A DNA stretch of 64,000 nt, taken from Isoperla grammatica. Taxonomy: Eukaryota > Arthropoda > Insecta > Plecoptera > Perlodidae. The stretch is taken from contig OX246741.1 of the NCBI GenBank assembly GCA_945910005.1, positions 47,584,239 through 47,648,238 on the forward strand, read 5' to 3'. Made by a program: the position numbers and the translations under genes. Below the pieces are notes generated by a model. That model did no database searches, was not told the DNA's origin, and saw only the letters and a program-made list of their open reading frames with translations. Every line of letters starts with the position of its first letter. Position 1 is the stretch's first letter. Below, piece after piece: positions 23,893-34,500 of the stretch.

Positions 23893-24070
23893 GCGTGACT
23901 GAGATAGAGGAGGTTCTACAACGGTTCCTGTCTCAACACGCGACTCAGTCTAGACTCTCGTATCTCAAGAACATCGCCGAGGAGGATAAGGAAGATATGG
24001 AGAAGATGCAGGAGATCATGTTGGTCGAACTAGAGTCCTTCAAGTTCGCGGAGGTCAAAGATAAGGAGCA
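23893..24070 (+). CDS. ODAD3: ODAD3-like exon E
   Basis: The acceptor is actgcgcag and the donor gagca|gtgagt. The exon is 178 nt and completes the Gly codon from exon D. The peptide has GVTEIEEVLQRFLSQ, then a long acidic helix with KDKEQ at its end. This 'TGVxDxxEVxxRF' segment is the most recognisable part of the outer-dynein-arm docking family in the window. The exon leaves CA, completed to Gln by exon F. Confidence 0.8.
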
Positions 24071-24182
24071 GTGAGTGTTGCATTCGAACTTCATTCATTA
24101 GTAACTTAATTTCTTGAACTAAGAATCATGAATACAAAATAAACATAATCTATTTCGGAGGCTTTCACGACCGGAGTCAACT

Positions 24183-24378
24183 ATGCTATCGTGGTTTTCC
24201 AGGTATAACCGTGTCAAATGGTGGAACCAATCCAACGTTTCACCCATATTGCAATGGGCTTCTTCAGGGACCTTCAACACTCCACGAAGGTCCCTGAAGA
24301 AGCCCATTACAATATGGGCGAAACGTTGGATTGGTTCCACCATTTGACACGGCTATACCTGGAAAACCACGATAGCAT
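24183..24378. mobile_element. Long palindrome (foldback element), arms about 90 bp
   Basis: The left arm starts atgctatcgtggttttcc and the right arm ends with its complement, ggaaaaccacgatagcat. The arms match almost perfectly to a short loop around 24275-24290 (caacactccacg). Each arm carries ctgaagaagccc...gggcgaaacg (right arm direct, left arm inverted), a motif seen at the ends of some retroelements. It could be a foldback element or two head-to-head truncated retroelement ends. Confidence 0.75.
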
Positions 24379-24542
24379 AAACACTAAACATGTTTAAGTG
24401 AGGGAAAAATACAGAATTGGTAGACAGCTTACCTCCAAAAGTGAATAGGTCGGAACGTATAGATGGAGATGGCAGAAACATTGAAATGAGTAGAGAAACT
24501 GTCAGGTCTTGATCACTCAGAGTGGCCTCCCTATAGTCCCCA

Positions 24543-24868
24543 TATCCACGAATACATGGCATATCCACGAATACATGGCACATCAACGAATACATGGCAC
24601 ATCAACGAATACATGGCACATCAACGAATACATGGCACATCCACGTATATACTGGACAACCACGAATACATGGCATATTCACGAATACATGGCATATTCA
24701 CGAATACATGGCATATCCACGAATACATGGCATATCCAAGAATACATGGCATATCCACGAATACATGGCATATCCACGAATACATGGCATATCCACGAAT
24801 ACATGGCATATCCACGAATACGTGGCATATCCACGAATACATGGTATATATCCACGAATACGTGGCAT
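24543..24868 (+). repeat. 19-bp minisatellite (ccacgaatacatggcatat)
   Basis: About 17 units of 19 bp, with variants catcaacgaata, attcacgaata and cgtggcat. Nineteen is 1 modulo 3, so several stop-free frames arise on both strands without implying coding. Confidence 0.95.
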
Positions 24869-25215
24869 GTTATAATATACACATCAGGCGCCGTGACAGT
24901 AGCGATTATGTAACATTGATTTTATCCATAAAAGCATTTCAATATTGATTCTTGATTCTTGATATGCATATACCACGAATACAACAATACGTATTTTGAC
25001 TCGCTGCGTTTTGTTCAAGGGGAAATTTGATCATATATATGATGAGTCTATAACCAATTTTTGGATTGCCCGGCGAAAGCTGGGCGCAGAATTGTTGTTG
25101 AAACTGGTGGTTTGGACTTGGATGAGGATTGATCGTGTACAAAATGGAAGGTTCGGTTTCCCCCGAGAAGTTGTTTTGTTGTTCGAAAGCCGAAAGGTTG
25201 TTTTGTTTGTTACAG

Positions 25216-25360
25216 AAACGTGGAAGAGGCCGAGAAGGTAAAGAAGGCGATTCTGGAGCAGACGAATCTCCGGGACTCGTACAGTCTTGAGACAAAGACC
25301 ATCACGGAGAACATCTGCAACATCAAGGCCACTCTCTTTTCGTTCATCAAGAAACTAGAG
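25216..25360 (+). CDS. ODAD3: ODAD3-like exon F
   Basis: The acceptor is tttgttacag and the donor ctagag|gtatac. The exon is 145 nt. Its first base completes Gln, then 48 codons begin NVEEAEKVKKAILEQ and end LFSFIKKLE. It is coiled-coil in character and leaves in phase 0, matching the start of exon G. No duplication of this exon is seen. Confidence 0.75.
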
Positions 25361-25382
25361 GTATACTGACTAGAACGAGAGC

Positions 25383-25565
25383 TTAGCTCGTTGGTCCATT
25401 GGTTAGGACCCTGCTTCCATTGCAGAAGGTCCAGGGTTCGAATCCCGGTTCAGGCAGAAGTTTTTTAGTTCCATTACGTCTTGTCTTAGGAATAAGTAAA
25501 AGGTGACTTTGAAGCCGTCCTAGCAACGGAGCACTCAATAAATTCAAAGTTGTTCTGAATTGGCC
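25383..25565 (+). repeat. tRNA-derived SINE
   Basis: The head has an A-box-like tagctcgttggtccattgg and a B box gggttcgaatcccgg (about 25434-25448), then a body with aaaaggtgactttgaagcc and tagcaacggagcac. The body words recur in order after the second head at 25.74 kb, so head and body form one family. Confidence 0.65.
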
Positions 25566-25736
25566 TTGTTGATTCTGACATTTTGTCCACAGGTGTTCGC
25601 ACTGTCCAGTCACTGATTTACATGTTTCGTATTTGAAATATCGATCTTTAGTCATCACTTAGAGAGGCAGTTTTAGGGAATTTTATAACAGAGTAGTGTA
25701 AAGTGTTTGTGTAAAGTACCTTTTAATTTTTAATAC

Positions 25737-25965
25737 GGCTCGTTGGTCTAGTGGGAATAACCCAACTAGACTCGAGTGGGGTTATTCCTCCTTTGAATGC
25801 ACAAGATTCACTCCATGGTTCGATTTCCGGTTCGGGCTGATTTTTTTTTTTTTTAGTTTTGAACTTGGCTTTAATCTACTCTACTGTGGGTCACATGTAA
25901 ACGGTGACTTGGGAGGTGTCATAAAGCAACGAAGTACATAATACATAATTGTATAAATGACCGGG
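25737..25965 (+). repeat. tRNA-derived SINE, second copy
   Basis: The head ggctcgttggtctagtggg has a 30-bp insertion-like hairpin (aataacccaactagactcg / agtggggttatt), then a B box tggttcgatttccgg and a T12-type run. The body has aaacggtgacttgggagg and aaagcaacgaagtac, parallel to 25383-25565. Confidence 0.6.
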
Positions 25966-26321
25966 ATGTCCCGCACGATAATTAATTAATTGAGAAAGAT
26001 CTAATCTCTGACAAGTAGTTTATTTTACAATTCAGCGTTAGTGTTCTTCAAATATTAATGTATTATCAATTTTTACTGGGAAACAGACTTTTTTAAGATA
26101 ATTTAAACTTTAAAATGTACCGTTGTAAAAAGGAACTTTTTAAAGGACCTCTTTTGAGACGATGAACTGAAAAGAAACTTCCGCAAGTTTGGCATTTTCT
26201 GTGTGGTCTGTGTGATATAGGATGGGCATGCCCTACTTATACTCGTACATTGTTCCTAGTTTGTTACTTGTTGGTTATTCCTTCATCCAATGCCAAAGTT
26301 CCACTACGTGAATGTTTCCAG

Positions 26322-26459
26322 CACATGGACGATACCGGGGACATCGATAAGTCGGCCGACATATTCGCCGTCATGGATCTGTTGAAACAGAAGGTGCGCA
26401 GCGCGATGAGATTCGTCGGGGCGCCCGGGGTTGCCAAGGATCCGGCCGCAGACACGGAG
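26322..26459 (+). CDS. ODAD3: ODAD3-like exon G (parent of array III)
   Basis: The acceptor is aatgtttccag and the donor acggag|gtaaga. The exon has 46 codons, phase 0 at both ends, starting HMDDTGDIDKSADIF. From the ATG at 26373 its 3' 87 nt are the parent of array III. The parent reads LLKQK, whereas most array copies read LLQQK. The original is also distinct in its 5' 51 nt, which are not in the array. Confidence 0.7.
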
Positions 26460-29189
26460 GTAAGACCCCTGCATTGTCACGCGGCCGTCATGGATCTGTT
26501 GCAACAGAAGGTGGGCAGCGCGATGAGGTTCGTCGGGGCGCCCGGGGTTGCCAAGGATCCGGCCGCAGACACGGAGGTAAGACCACTGCATTGTCACGCG
26601 GCCGTCATGGATCTGTTGCAACAGAAGGTGCGCAGCGCGATGAGGTTCGTCGGGGCGCCCGGGGTTGCCAAGGATCCGGCGGCAGACACGGAGGTAAGAC
26701 CACTGCATTGTCACGCGGCCGTCATGGATCTGTTGCAACAGAAGGTGCGCAGCGCGATGAGGTTCGTCGGGGCGCCCGGGGTTGCCAAGGATCCGGCCGC
26801 AGACACGGAGGTAAGACCCCTGCATTGTCACGCGGCCCCGTCATGGATCTGTTGCAACAGAAGGTGCGCAGCGCGATGAGATTCGTCGGGGCGCCCGGGG
26901 TTGCCAAGGATCCGGCCGCAGACACGGAGGTAAGACCCCTGCATTGTCACGCGGCCCCGTCATGGATCTGTTGCAACAGAAGGTGCGCAGCGCGATGAGG
27001 TTCGTCGGGGCGCCCGGGGTTGCCAAGGATCCGGCGGCAGACACGGAGGTAAGACCACTGCATTGTCACGCGGCCGTCATGGATCTGTTGCAACAGAAGG
27101 TGCGCAGCGCGATGAGGTTCGTCGGGGCGCCCGGGGTTGCCAAGGATCCGGCCGCAGACACGGAGGTAAGACCACTGCATTGTCACGCGGCCCCGTCATG
27201 GATCTGTTGCAACAGAAGGTGGGCAGCGCGATGAGGTTCGTCGGGGCGCCCGGGGTTGCCAAGGATCCGGCCGCAGACACGGAGGTAAGACCCCTGCATT
27301 GTCACGCGGCCGTCATGGATCTGTTGCAACAGAAGGTGCGCAGCGCGATGAGGTTCGTGGGGGCGCCCGGGGTTGCCAAGGATCCGGCCGCAGACACGGA
27401 GGTAAGACCACTGCATTGTCACGCGGCCCTGTCATGGATCTGTTGCAACAGAAGGTGCGCAGCGCGATGAGGTTCGTCGGGGCGCCCGGGGTTGCAAAGG
27501 ATCCGGCCGCAGACACGGAGGTAAGACCACTGCATTGTCACGCGGCCCCGTCATGGATCTGTTGCAACAGAAGGTGCGCAGCGCGATGAGGTTCGTGGGG
27601 GCGCCCGGGGTTGTCAAGGATCCGGCCGCAGACACGGAGGTAAGACCACTGCATTGTCACGCGGCCCCGTCATGGATCTGTTGCAACAGAAGGTGCGCAG
27701 CGCGATGAGGTTCGTGGGGGCGCCCGGGGTTGTCAAGGATCCGGCCGCAGACACGGAGGTAAGACCACTGCATTGTCACGCGGCCGTCATGGATCTGTTG
27801 CAACAGAAGGTGGGCAGCGCGATGAGGTTCGTCGGGGCGCCCGGGGTTGCCAAGGATCCGGCCGCAGACACGGAGGTAAGACCACTGCATTGTCACGCGG
27901 CCGTCATGGATCTGTTGCAACAGAAGGTGGGCAGCGCGATGAGGTTCGTCGGGGCGCCCGGGGTTGCCAAGGATCCGGCCGCAGACACGGAGGTAAGACC
28001 CCTGCATTGTCACGCGGCCGTCATGGATCTGTTGCAACAGAAGGTGGGCAGCGCGATGAGGTTCGTCGGGGCGCCCGGGGTTGCCAAGGATCCGGCCGCA
28101 GACACGGAGGTAAGACCACTGCATTGTCACGCGGCCGTCATGGATCTGTTGCAACAGAAGGTGGGCAGCGCGATGAGGTTCGTCGGGGCGCCCGGGGTTG
28201 CCAAGGATCCGGCCGCAGACACGGAGGTAAGACCACTGCATTGTCACGCGGCCGTCATGGATCTGTTGCAACAGAAGGTGGGCAGCGCGATGAGGTTCGT
28301 CGGGGCGCCCGGGGTTGCCAAGGATCCGGCCGCAGACACGGAGGTAAGACCACTGCATTGTCACGCGGCCGTCATGGATCTGTTGCAACAGAAGGTGCGC
28401 AGCGCGATGAGGTTCGTCGGGGCGCCCGGGGTTGCCAAGGATCCGGCCGCAGACACGGAGGTAAGACCACTGCATTGTCACGCGGCCGTCATGGATCTGT
28501 TGCAACAGAAGGTGGGCAGCGCGATGAGGTTCGTCGGGGCGCCCGGGGTTGTCAAGGATCCGGCCGCAGACACGGAGGTAAGACCACTGCATTGTCACGC
28601 GGCCGTCATGGATCTGTTGCAACAGAAGGTGCGCAGCGCGATGAGGTATGTCGGGGCGCCCGGGGTTGCCAAGGATCCGGCCGCAGACACGGAGGTAAGA
28701 CCACTGCATTGTCACGCGGCCGTCATGGATCTGTTGCAACAGAAGGTGGGCAGCGCGATGAGGTTCGTCGGGGCGCCCGGGGTTGTCAAGGATCCGGCCG
28801 CAGACACGGAGGTAAGACCACTGCATTGTCACGCGGCCGTCATGGATCTGTTGCAACAGAAGGTGGGCAGCGCGATGAGGTTCGTCGGGGCACCCGGGGT
28901 TGCCAAGGATCCGGCCGCAGACACGGAGGTAAGACCACTGCATTGTCACGCGGCCGTCATGGATCTGTTGCAAGAGAAGGTGCGCAGCGCTATGAGGTTC
29001 GTCGGGGCGCCCGGGGTTGCCAAGGATCCGGCCGCAGACACGGAGGTAAGACCCCTGCATTGTCACGCGGCCGTCATGGATCTGTTGCAACAGAAGGTGG
29101 GCAGCGCGATGAGGTTCGTCGGGGCGCCCGGGGTTGCCAAGGATCCGGCCGCAGACACGGAGGTAAGACCACTGCATTGTCACGCGGCC
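26373..29189 (+). repeat. Array III: 24 copies of a 117/119-bp unit derived from exon G and its donor
   Basis: Copies of atggatctgttg start at 26373 (inside the true exon), 26490, 26607, 26724, 26843 and so on to 29076. Each has 87 nt of exon, the donor gtaaga and 30 or 32 nt of intron ending in gcggccgtc or gcggccccgtc. The 117-bp unit is exactly 39 codons and stop-free on both strands. From 27672 onward every unit is 117 bp, giving open frames of over 500 codons on each strand. The 119-bp units cluster at 26.8-27.7 kb. There is no clear acceptor in the unit, so the array multiplies donors. Confidence 0.95.
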
Positions 29190-31315
29190 CGGCTCCACTG
29201 ACACTTTCTGCATTTACTTGTGATGAACATAAACTCCTTGACCGGGAAAACATTTAAATACACGGACAGTGACCACGGTCGTAAACAAAACAAACTTACA
29301 AATTGTGTGTTCATTTTCGAAAGTTCCTCTCTCTTCCTCAGGCGCGAGGATATACTAGTGTGTCTGAGGAACAGAGCAGAGCTCTCGAAAATGTATGCTC
29401 TTTCTTGAACGGTATTTATGTTTATGAGCGTGTTTATAGTTCGTGAGGTGTTATTTATAGAATTTGCCCAAGGAAGACTCTGCCAGGCGCTAGAGGCGAC
29501 GAAATGTCCCATTCTTCCTAACCATCCAGTACTCACGGTTGAAATGGTCCCTAGTGGACCATTTTTCAAGTAGATGGTAGGAACGAGAAAAGTATATAAT
29601 TAGGCTGGATCTATTAAAACTCGGTGATTTCGTAAGTATAAAGCTGCTTTCCAGAATTCATATAACAAGCAATATCGGATTATCTGCCGTGACGCCAGAA
29701 TCGACAAATGGGGTTTGTTTTACTTCGTTAATGCGGGGAATATCGAATAGAATTGAACTTCCTGAAACATGTAAGAAGAAAATCCCGTATATGAACATGG
29801 AACTCTTGGATTACTGTTGGCTCAGTGAGATTAGTAAAGACCTAATCCGATGAATTCTGGAACGCAGTCGTTCACAACAACTTTGTGGTTGTTGATGTCA
29901 CGGATGACCGAGTCGGAGCCAATCAGCAGGTAAAGTTGTAGTACAATAACTTCGGTAATGCTTTCGTCATCAATCAATGACGTGTTTACGGTAGCTCGGC
30001 CAACATGAGCAGGTATTTGAATTAGCCACGACCGCTGGTTGGTTGCCGCTCACCCACCCGTGACGGAAACATTAGCGACGAAGTTGTTGTACGACGACTA
30101 TAGATGGCTTACATTTGCTTGGCCGAGGCGCCCTTATCTATGACGTCATTTATGTTGTGACAACCTCATATCCCGGGACAGTTGTATTTTGTAAGTATAC
30201 AAAAAGATTATTTATATTAGAAAAAGAGTTATCTTTCTAATAAAGTTTGAATCATGCTTCTATCTGTGTTATATTAGGAGATATTGACCTCCAAAGTAAC
30301 ATGCATAATATTATTTCTACTCCTGGAAATCCGTTTCCCGCACGACAATCTAGGTACGTTCCGAAACTAGCTGAATATGCCTTTTCCGTGCTGAGGCCGT
30401 TCCATAACCTCCTGAATATCATAGTCTGGGCGTTCCGTAACTACATGCGGCAGCATATTCAGCATCATGAAAACGCCAGGCGATTCGAGCTAGGGCATCT
30501 GCCAGCATTCACAAATCATGGCGGCGTTTTCAAAATGCAATAATTCAAAAGCTCGTCAACCTGTCAGGAATTATATAATTTGACCGTTATTTATACCACG
30601 CGTTGCAGGATTTTATTATCTTTCATGTCGTATTTAATATTATTGGGAAATGATTAGAATATTATTTTTTTTAAATTTGATTACAAACTTTTAGCGCACA
30701 TTTCCTCCATCTTTTCGCTTGTAGGCGTTCCGAAACATTTGACAAAATGTGACGCTGGGACGTGCTAGCTGATGCTGGAACCCCATCATACATTACGTTT
30801 ACCACGGGCCTCAATATGCATTAAACGAAGACGTCTAGACTTCAAACCGTCTTCAAATGCTTGAAAACACCACCAATTCGCATTGAAAATGAAGTCAATC
30901 CTCTATCGAAAGCAGATTGAGTTGAGTAATGAAGTTCGTACGGTTGAAAACTGTTCAATACCGCCACAATGATTTATTTTTTGGATTGTAGACACCAAAT
31001 GTTGGTCCACAACGTGCTACTATCTACATTAGACTATTTCATAACCAGGCCTATTATCTGTTCAGTAAAATCACGTGAAATGCTCCACTACAAAACAACT
31101 TTAAACTCAGCCCATTTGTAGGTTAGGGTGCAAAACAAAGATGTGTCGTATTGATATCGAATCGAGGAACAGCGTTTTCGTTTCGTGGTAAACACTCGTG
31201 GTCAAACTGTTTTGAAGCCAACCCGTTTTCGTTCATTGCGTAATGAGGCCCGTAGTAAACATAGTGGTTTTCAGGAGGTTTCGGAATGTACCCACTATTT
31301 AAACCCCCGCCACAG
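29190..31315. other. Intron G-H, 3' part
   Basis: 2.1 kb without a recognised exon. It has an inverted repeat at about 29312-29395 (cgaaagttcctctc / gagctctcgaaaatg) and otherwise unique AT-rich sequence up to the acceptor of exon H. Confidence 0.5.
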
Positions 31316-31540
31316 TTGCAGGAGCTGGTGGCGCCGGTGCGCGCGCTACCCGAGGACGCGTGGATGTTCCCGAAGAAGAGGACAGAGTTGGGCGGGGGCG
31401 ACGTCGCGCCGGCTCCCGTTCCCTCCTCGGACGACGACGACGTCCCGACGCGGACCTACCTGAAGCGCCAGGCTCAGATCCTCGCCGACGCCAGGCAGCG
31501 CCGCAAGCAGTACACGGCGGCCCCGCGCACTAGGAAGTAG
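31316..31540 (+). CDS. ODAD3: ODAD3-like terminal exon H with stop codon (parent of array IV)
   Basis: The preferred acceptor is cgccacag at 31308-31315, phase 0; a second in-frame cag at 31319-31321 would drop two codons. There are 74 codons and a TAG at 31538-31540. The peptide runs LQELVAPVRALPEDAWMF, then an acidic stretch SSDDDDVPTR, then a basic tail ending APRTRK. The 'TRxxLKRQ...' tail resembles the ODAD3 C-terminus. The last 57 coding nt, the stop and 8 following bases form the 68-bp unit of array IV, which starts inside this exon at 31481. Confidence 0.7.
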   Translation: MQELVAPVRALPEDAWMFPKKRTELGGGDVAPAPVPSSDDDDVPTRTYLKRQAQILADARQRRKQYTAAPRTRK

Positions 31541-34500
31541 TAGCTTACCTCGCCGACGCCAAGCAGCGCCGCAAGCAGTACACGGCGGCCCCGCGCACTA
31601 GGAAGTAGTAGCTTACCTCGCCGACGCCAGGCAGCGCCGCAAGCAGTACACGGCGGCCCCGCGCACTAGGAAGTAGTAGCTTACCTCGCCGACGCCAAGC
31701 AGCGCCGCAAGCAGTACACGGCGGCCCCGCGCACTAGGAAGTAGTAGCTTACCTCGCCGACGCCAGGCAGCGCCGCAAGCAGTACACGGCGGCCCCGCGC
31801 ACTAGGAAGTAGTAGCTTACCTCGCCGACGCCAAGCAGCGCCGCAAGCAGTACACGGCGGCCCCGCGCACTAGGAAGTAGTAGCTTACCTCGCCGACGCC
31901 AGGCAGCGCCGCAAGCAGTACACGGCGGCCCCGCGCACTAGGAAGTAGTAGCTTACCTCGCCGACGCCAGGCAGCGCCGCAAGCAGTACACGGCGGCCCC
32001 GCGCACTAGGAAGTAGTAGCTTACCTCGCCGACGCCAGGCAGCGCCGCAAGCAGTACACGGCGGCCCCGCGCACTAGGAAGTAGTAGCTTACCTCGCCGA
32101 CGCCAGGCAGCGCCGCAAGCAGTACACGGCGGCCCCGCGCACTAGGAAGTAGTAGCTTACCTCGCCGACGCCAGGCAGCTCCGCAAGCAGTACACGGCGG
32201 CCCCGCGCACTAGGAAGTAGTAGCTTACCTCGCCGACGCCGGGCAGCGCCGCAAGCAGTACACGGCGGCCCCGCGCACTAGGAAGTAGTAGCTTACCTCG
32301 CCGACGCCAGGCAGCGCCGCAAGCAGTACACGGCAGCCCCGCGCACTAGGAAGTAGTAGCTTACCTCGCCGACGCCAGGCAGCGCCGCAAGCAGTACACG
32401 GCGGCCCCGCGCACTAGGAAGTAGTAGCTTACCTCGCCGACGCCAAGCAGCGCCGCAAGCAGTACACGGCGGCCCCGCGCACTGGGAAGTAGTAGCTTAC
32501 CTCGCCGACGCCAAGCAGCGCCGCAAGCAGTACACGGCGGCCCCGCGCACTAGGAAGTAGTAGCTTACCTCGCCGACGCCAGGCAGCGCCGCAAGCAGTA
32601 CACGGCGGCCCCGCGCACTAGGAAGTAGTAGCTTACCTCGCCGACGCCAGGCAGCGCCGCAAGCAGTACACGGCGGCCCCGCGCACTAGGAAGTAGTAGC
32701 TTACCTCGCCGACGCCAGGCAGCGCCGCAAGCAGTACACGGCGGCCCCGCGCACTAGGAAGTAGTAGCCTACCTCGCCGACGCCAGGCAGCGCCGCAAGC
32801 AGTACACGGCGGCCCCGCGCACTAGGAAGTAGTAGCTTACCTCGCCGACGCCAGGCAGCGCCGCAAGCAGTACACGGCAGCCCCGCGCACTAGGAAGTAG
32901 TAGCTTACCTCGCCGACGCCAGGCAGCGCCGCAAGCAGTACACGGCGGCCCCGCGCACTAGGAAGTAGTAGCCTACCTCGCCGACGCCAGGCAGCGCCGC
33001 AAGCAGTACACGGCGGCCCCGCGCACTAGGAAGTAGTAGCTTACCTCGCCGACGCCAGGCAGCGCCGCAAGCAGTACACGGCAGCCCCGCGCACTAGGAA
33101 GTAGTAGCTTACCTCGCCGACGCCAGGCAGCGCCGCAAGCAGTACACGGCGGCCCCGCGCACTAGGAAGTAGTAGCTTACCTCGCCGACGCCAAGCAGCG
33201 CCGCAAGCAGTACACGGCGGCCCCGCGCACTAGGAAGTAGTAGCTTACCTCGCCGACGCCAGGCAGCGCCGCAAGCAGTACACGGCGGCCCCGCGCACTA
33301 GGAAGTAGTAGCTTACCTCGCCGACGCCAAGCAGCGCCGCAAGCAGTACACGGCGGCCCCGCGCACTAGGAAGTAGTAGCTTACCTGGCCGACGCCAAGC
33401 AGCGCCGCAAGCAGTACACGGCGGCCCCGCGCACTAGGAAGTAGTAGCTTACCTCGCCGACGCCAAGCAGCGCCGCAAGCAGTACACGGCGGCCCCGCGC
33501 ACTAGGAAGTAGTAGCTTACCTCGCCGACGCCAGGCAGCGCCGCAAGCAGTACACGGCGGCCCCGCGCACTAGGAAGTAGTAGCTTACCTCGCCGACGCC
33601 AGGCAGCGCCGCAAGCAGTACACGGCGGCCCCGCGCACTAGGAAGTAGTAGCTTACCTCGCCGACGCCAAGCAGCGCCGCAAGCAGTACACGGCGGCCCC
33701 GCGCACTAGGAAGTAGTAGCTTACCTGGCCGACGCCAAGCAGCGCCGCAAGCAGTACACGGCGGCCCCGCGCACTAGGAAGTAGTAGCTTACCTCGCCGA
33801 CGCCAGGCAGCGCCGCAAGCAGTACACGGCGGCCCCGCGCACTAGGAAGTAGTAGCTTACCTCGCCGACGCCAGGCAGCGCCGCAAGCAGTACACGGCGG
33901 CCCCGCGCACTAGGTAGTAGTAGCTTACCTCGCCGACGCCAGGCAGCGCCGCAAGCAGTACACGGCGGCCCCGCGCACTAGGTAGTAGTAGCTTACCTCG
34001 CCGACGCCAGGCAGCGCCGCAAGCAGTACACGGCGGCCCCGCGCACTAGGAAGTAGTAGCTTACCTCGCCGACGCCAAGCAGCGCCGCAAGCAGTACACG
34101 GCGGCCCCGCGCACTAGGAAGTAGTAGCTTACCTCGCCGACGCCAAGCAGCGCCGCAAGCAGTACACGGCGGCCCCGCGCACTAGGAAGTAGTAGCTTAC
34201 CTCGCCGACGCCAAGCAGCGCCGCAAGCAGTACACGGCGGCCCCGCGCACTAGGAAGTAGTAGCTTACCTCGCCGACGCCAAGCAGCGCCGCAAGCAGTA
34301 CACGGCGGCCCCGCGCACTAGGAAGTAGTAGCTTACCTCGCCGACGCCAAGCAGCGCCGCAAGCAGTACACGGCGGCCCCGCGCACTAGGAAGTAGTAGC
34401 TTACCTCGCCGACGCCAAGCAGCGCCGCAAGCAGTACACGGCAGCCCCGCGCACTAGGAAGTAGTAGCTTACCTCGCCGACGCCAGGCAGCGCCGCAAGC

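Larger units (their letters stand above)
24071..25215. other. Intron E-F with palindrome and minisatellite
   Basis: It contains a 196-bp foldback (24183-24378) and a 19-bp minisatellite (24543-24868). The rest (24870-25215) is unique sequence leading to the exon F acceptor. Confidence 0.6.
25361..26321. other. Intron F-G with two tRNA-headed SINEs
   Basis: It contains two SINE copies (listed) and AT-rich sequence leading to the exon G acceptor. No exon was recognised. Confidence 0.55.
1009..31540 (+). other. ODAD3: ODAD3 (CCDC151)-like gene, 3' eight exons; 5' end outside window
   Basis: Eight exons with GT-AG borders join in continuous phase (99+186+116+191+178+145+138+225 = 1278 nt, 425 codons plus TAG). 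The product is a charged, mostly helical coiled-coil protein. The module LKECTGVTEIEEVLQRF, split across exons D and E, resembles the ATGVxDxxEVxxRF signature of the ODAD1/CCDC63/ODAD3 family. The tail, with VPTRTYLKRQAQIL followed by basic residues, fits the ODAD3 C-terminus best. In that family the protein is a subunit of the complex that docks outer dynein arms on axonemal doublet microtubules of motile cilia and sperm flagella. Human ODAD3 is about 595 residues, so roughly 170 N-terminal residues should lie upstream. Paralogues ODAD1 or CCDC63 cannot be fully excluded. Introns are bloated by tandem arrays made from the gene's own exon ends. No start codon or promoter is in the window. Confidence 0.72.

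Noticed and set aside
24509..24948. Overlapping HIHEYMAY-type repeat proteins
   Set aside because: By-product of the 19-bp minisatellite. Several frames on both strands are equally open.
25383..25460. Functional tRNA gene
   Set aside because: The A and B boxes are good, but the acceptor and anticodon stems do not pair, and a SINE body follows that recurs at 25.7 kb.
27654..29257. Overlapping genes of about 500 codons on both strands
   Set aside because: They arise because the 117-bp unit of array III is stop-free in several frames. The period, not coding, explains the length.
31185..31463. Alternative start of exon H at the ttttcag acceptor (31271-31274)
   Set aside because: It leads to a different frame (EVSECTHYLN...) that lacks the acidic/basic tail expected and is out of phase with exon G.
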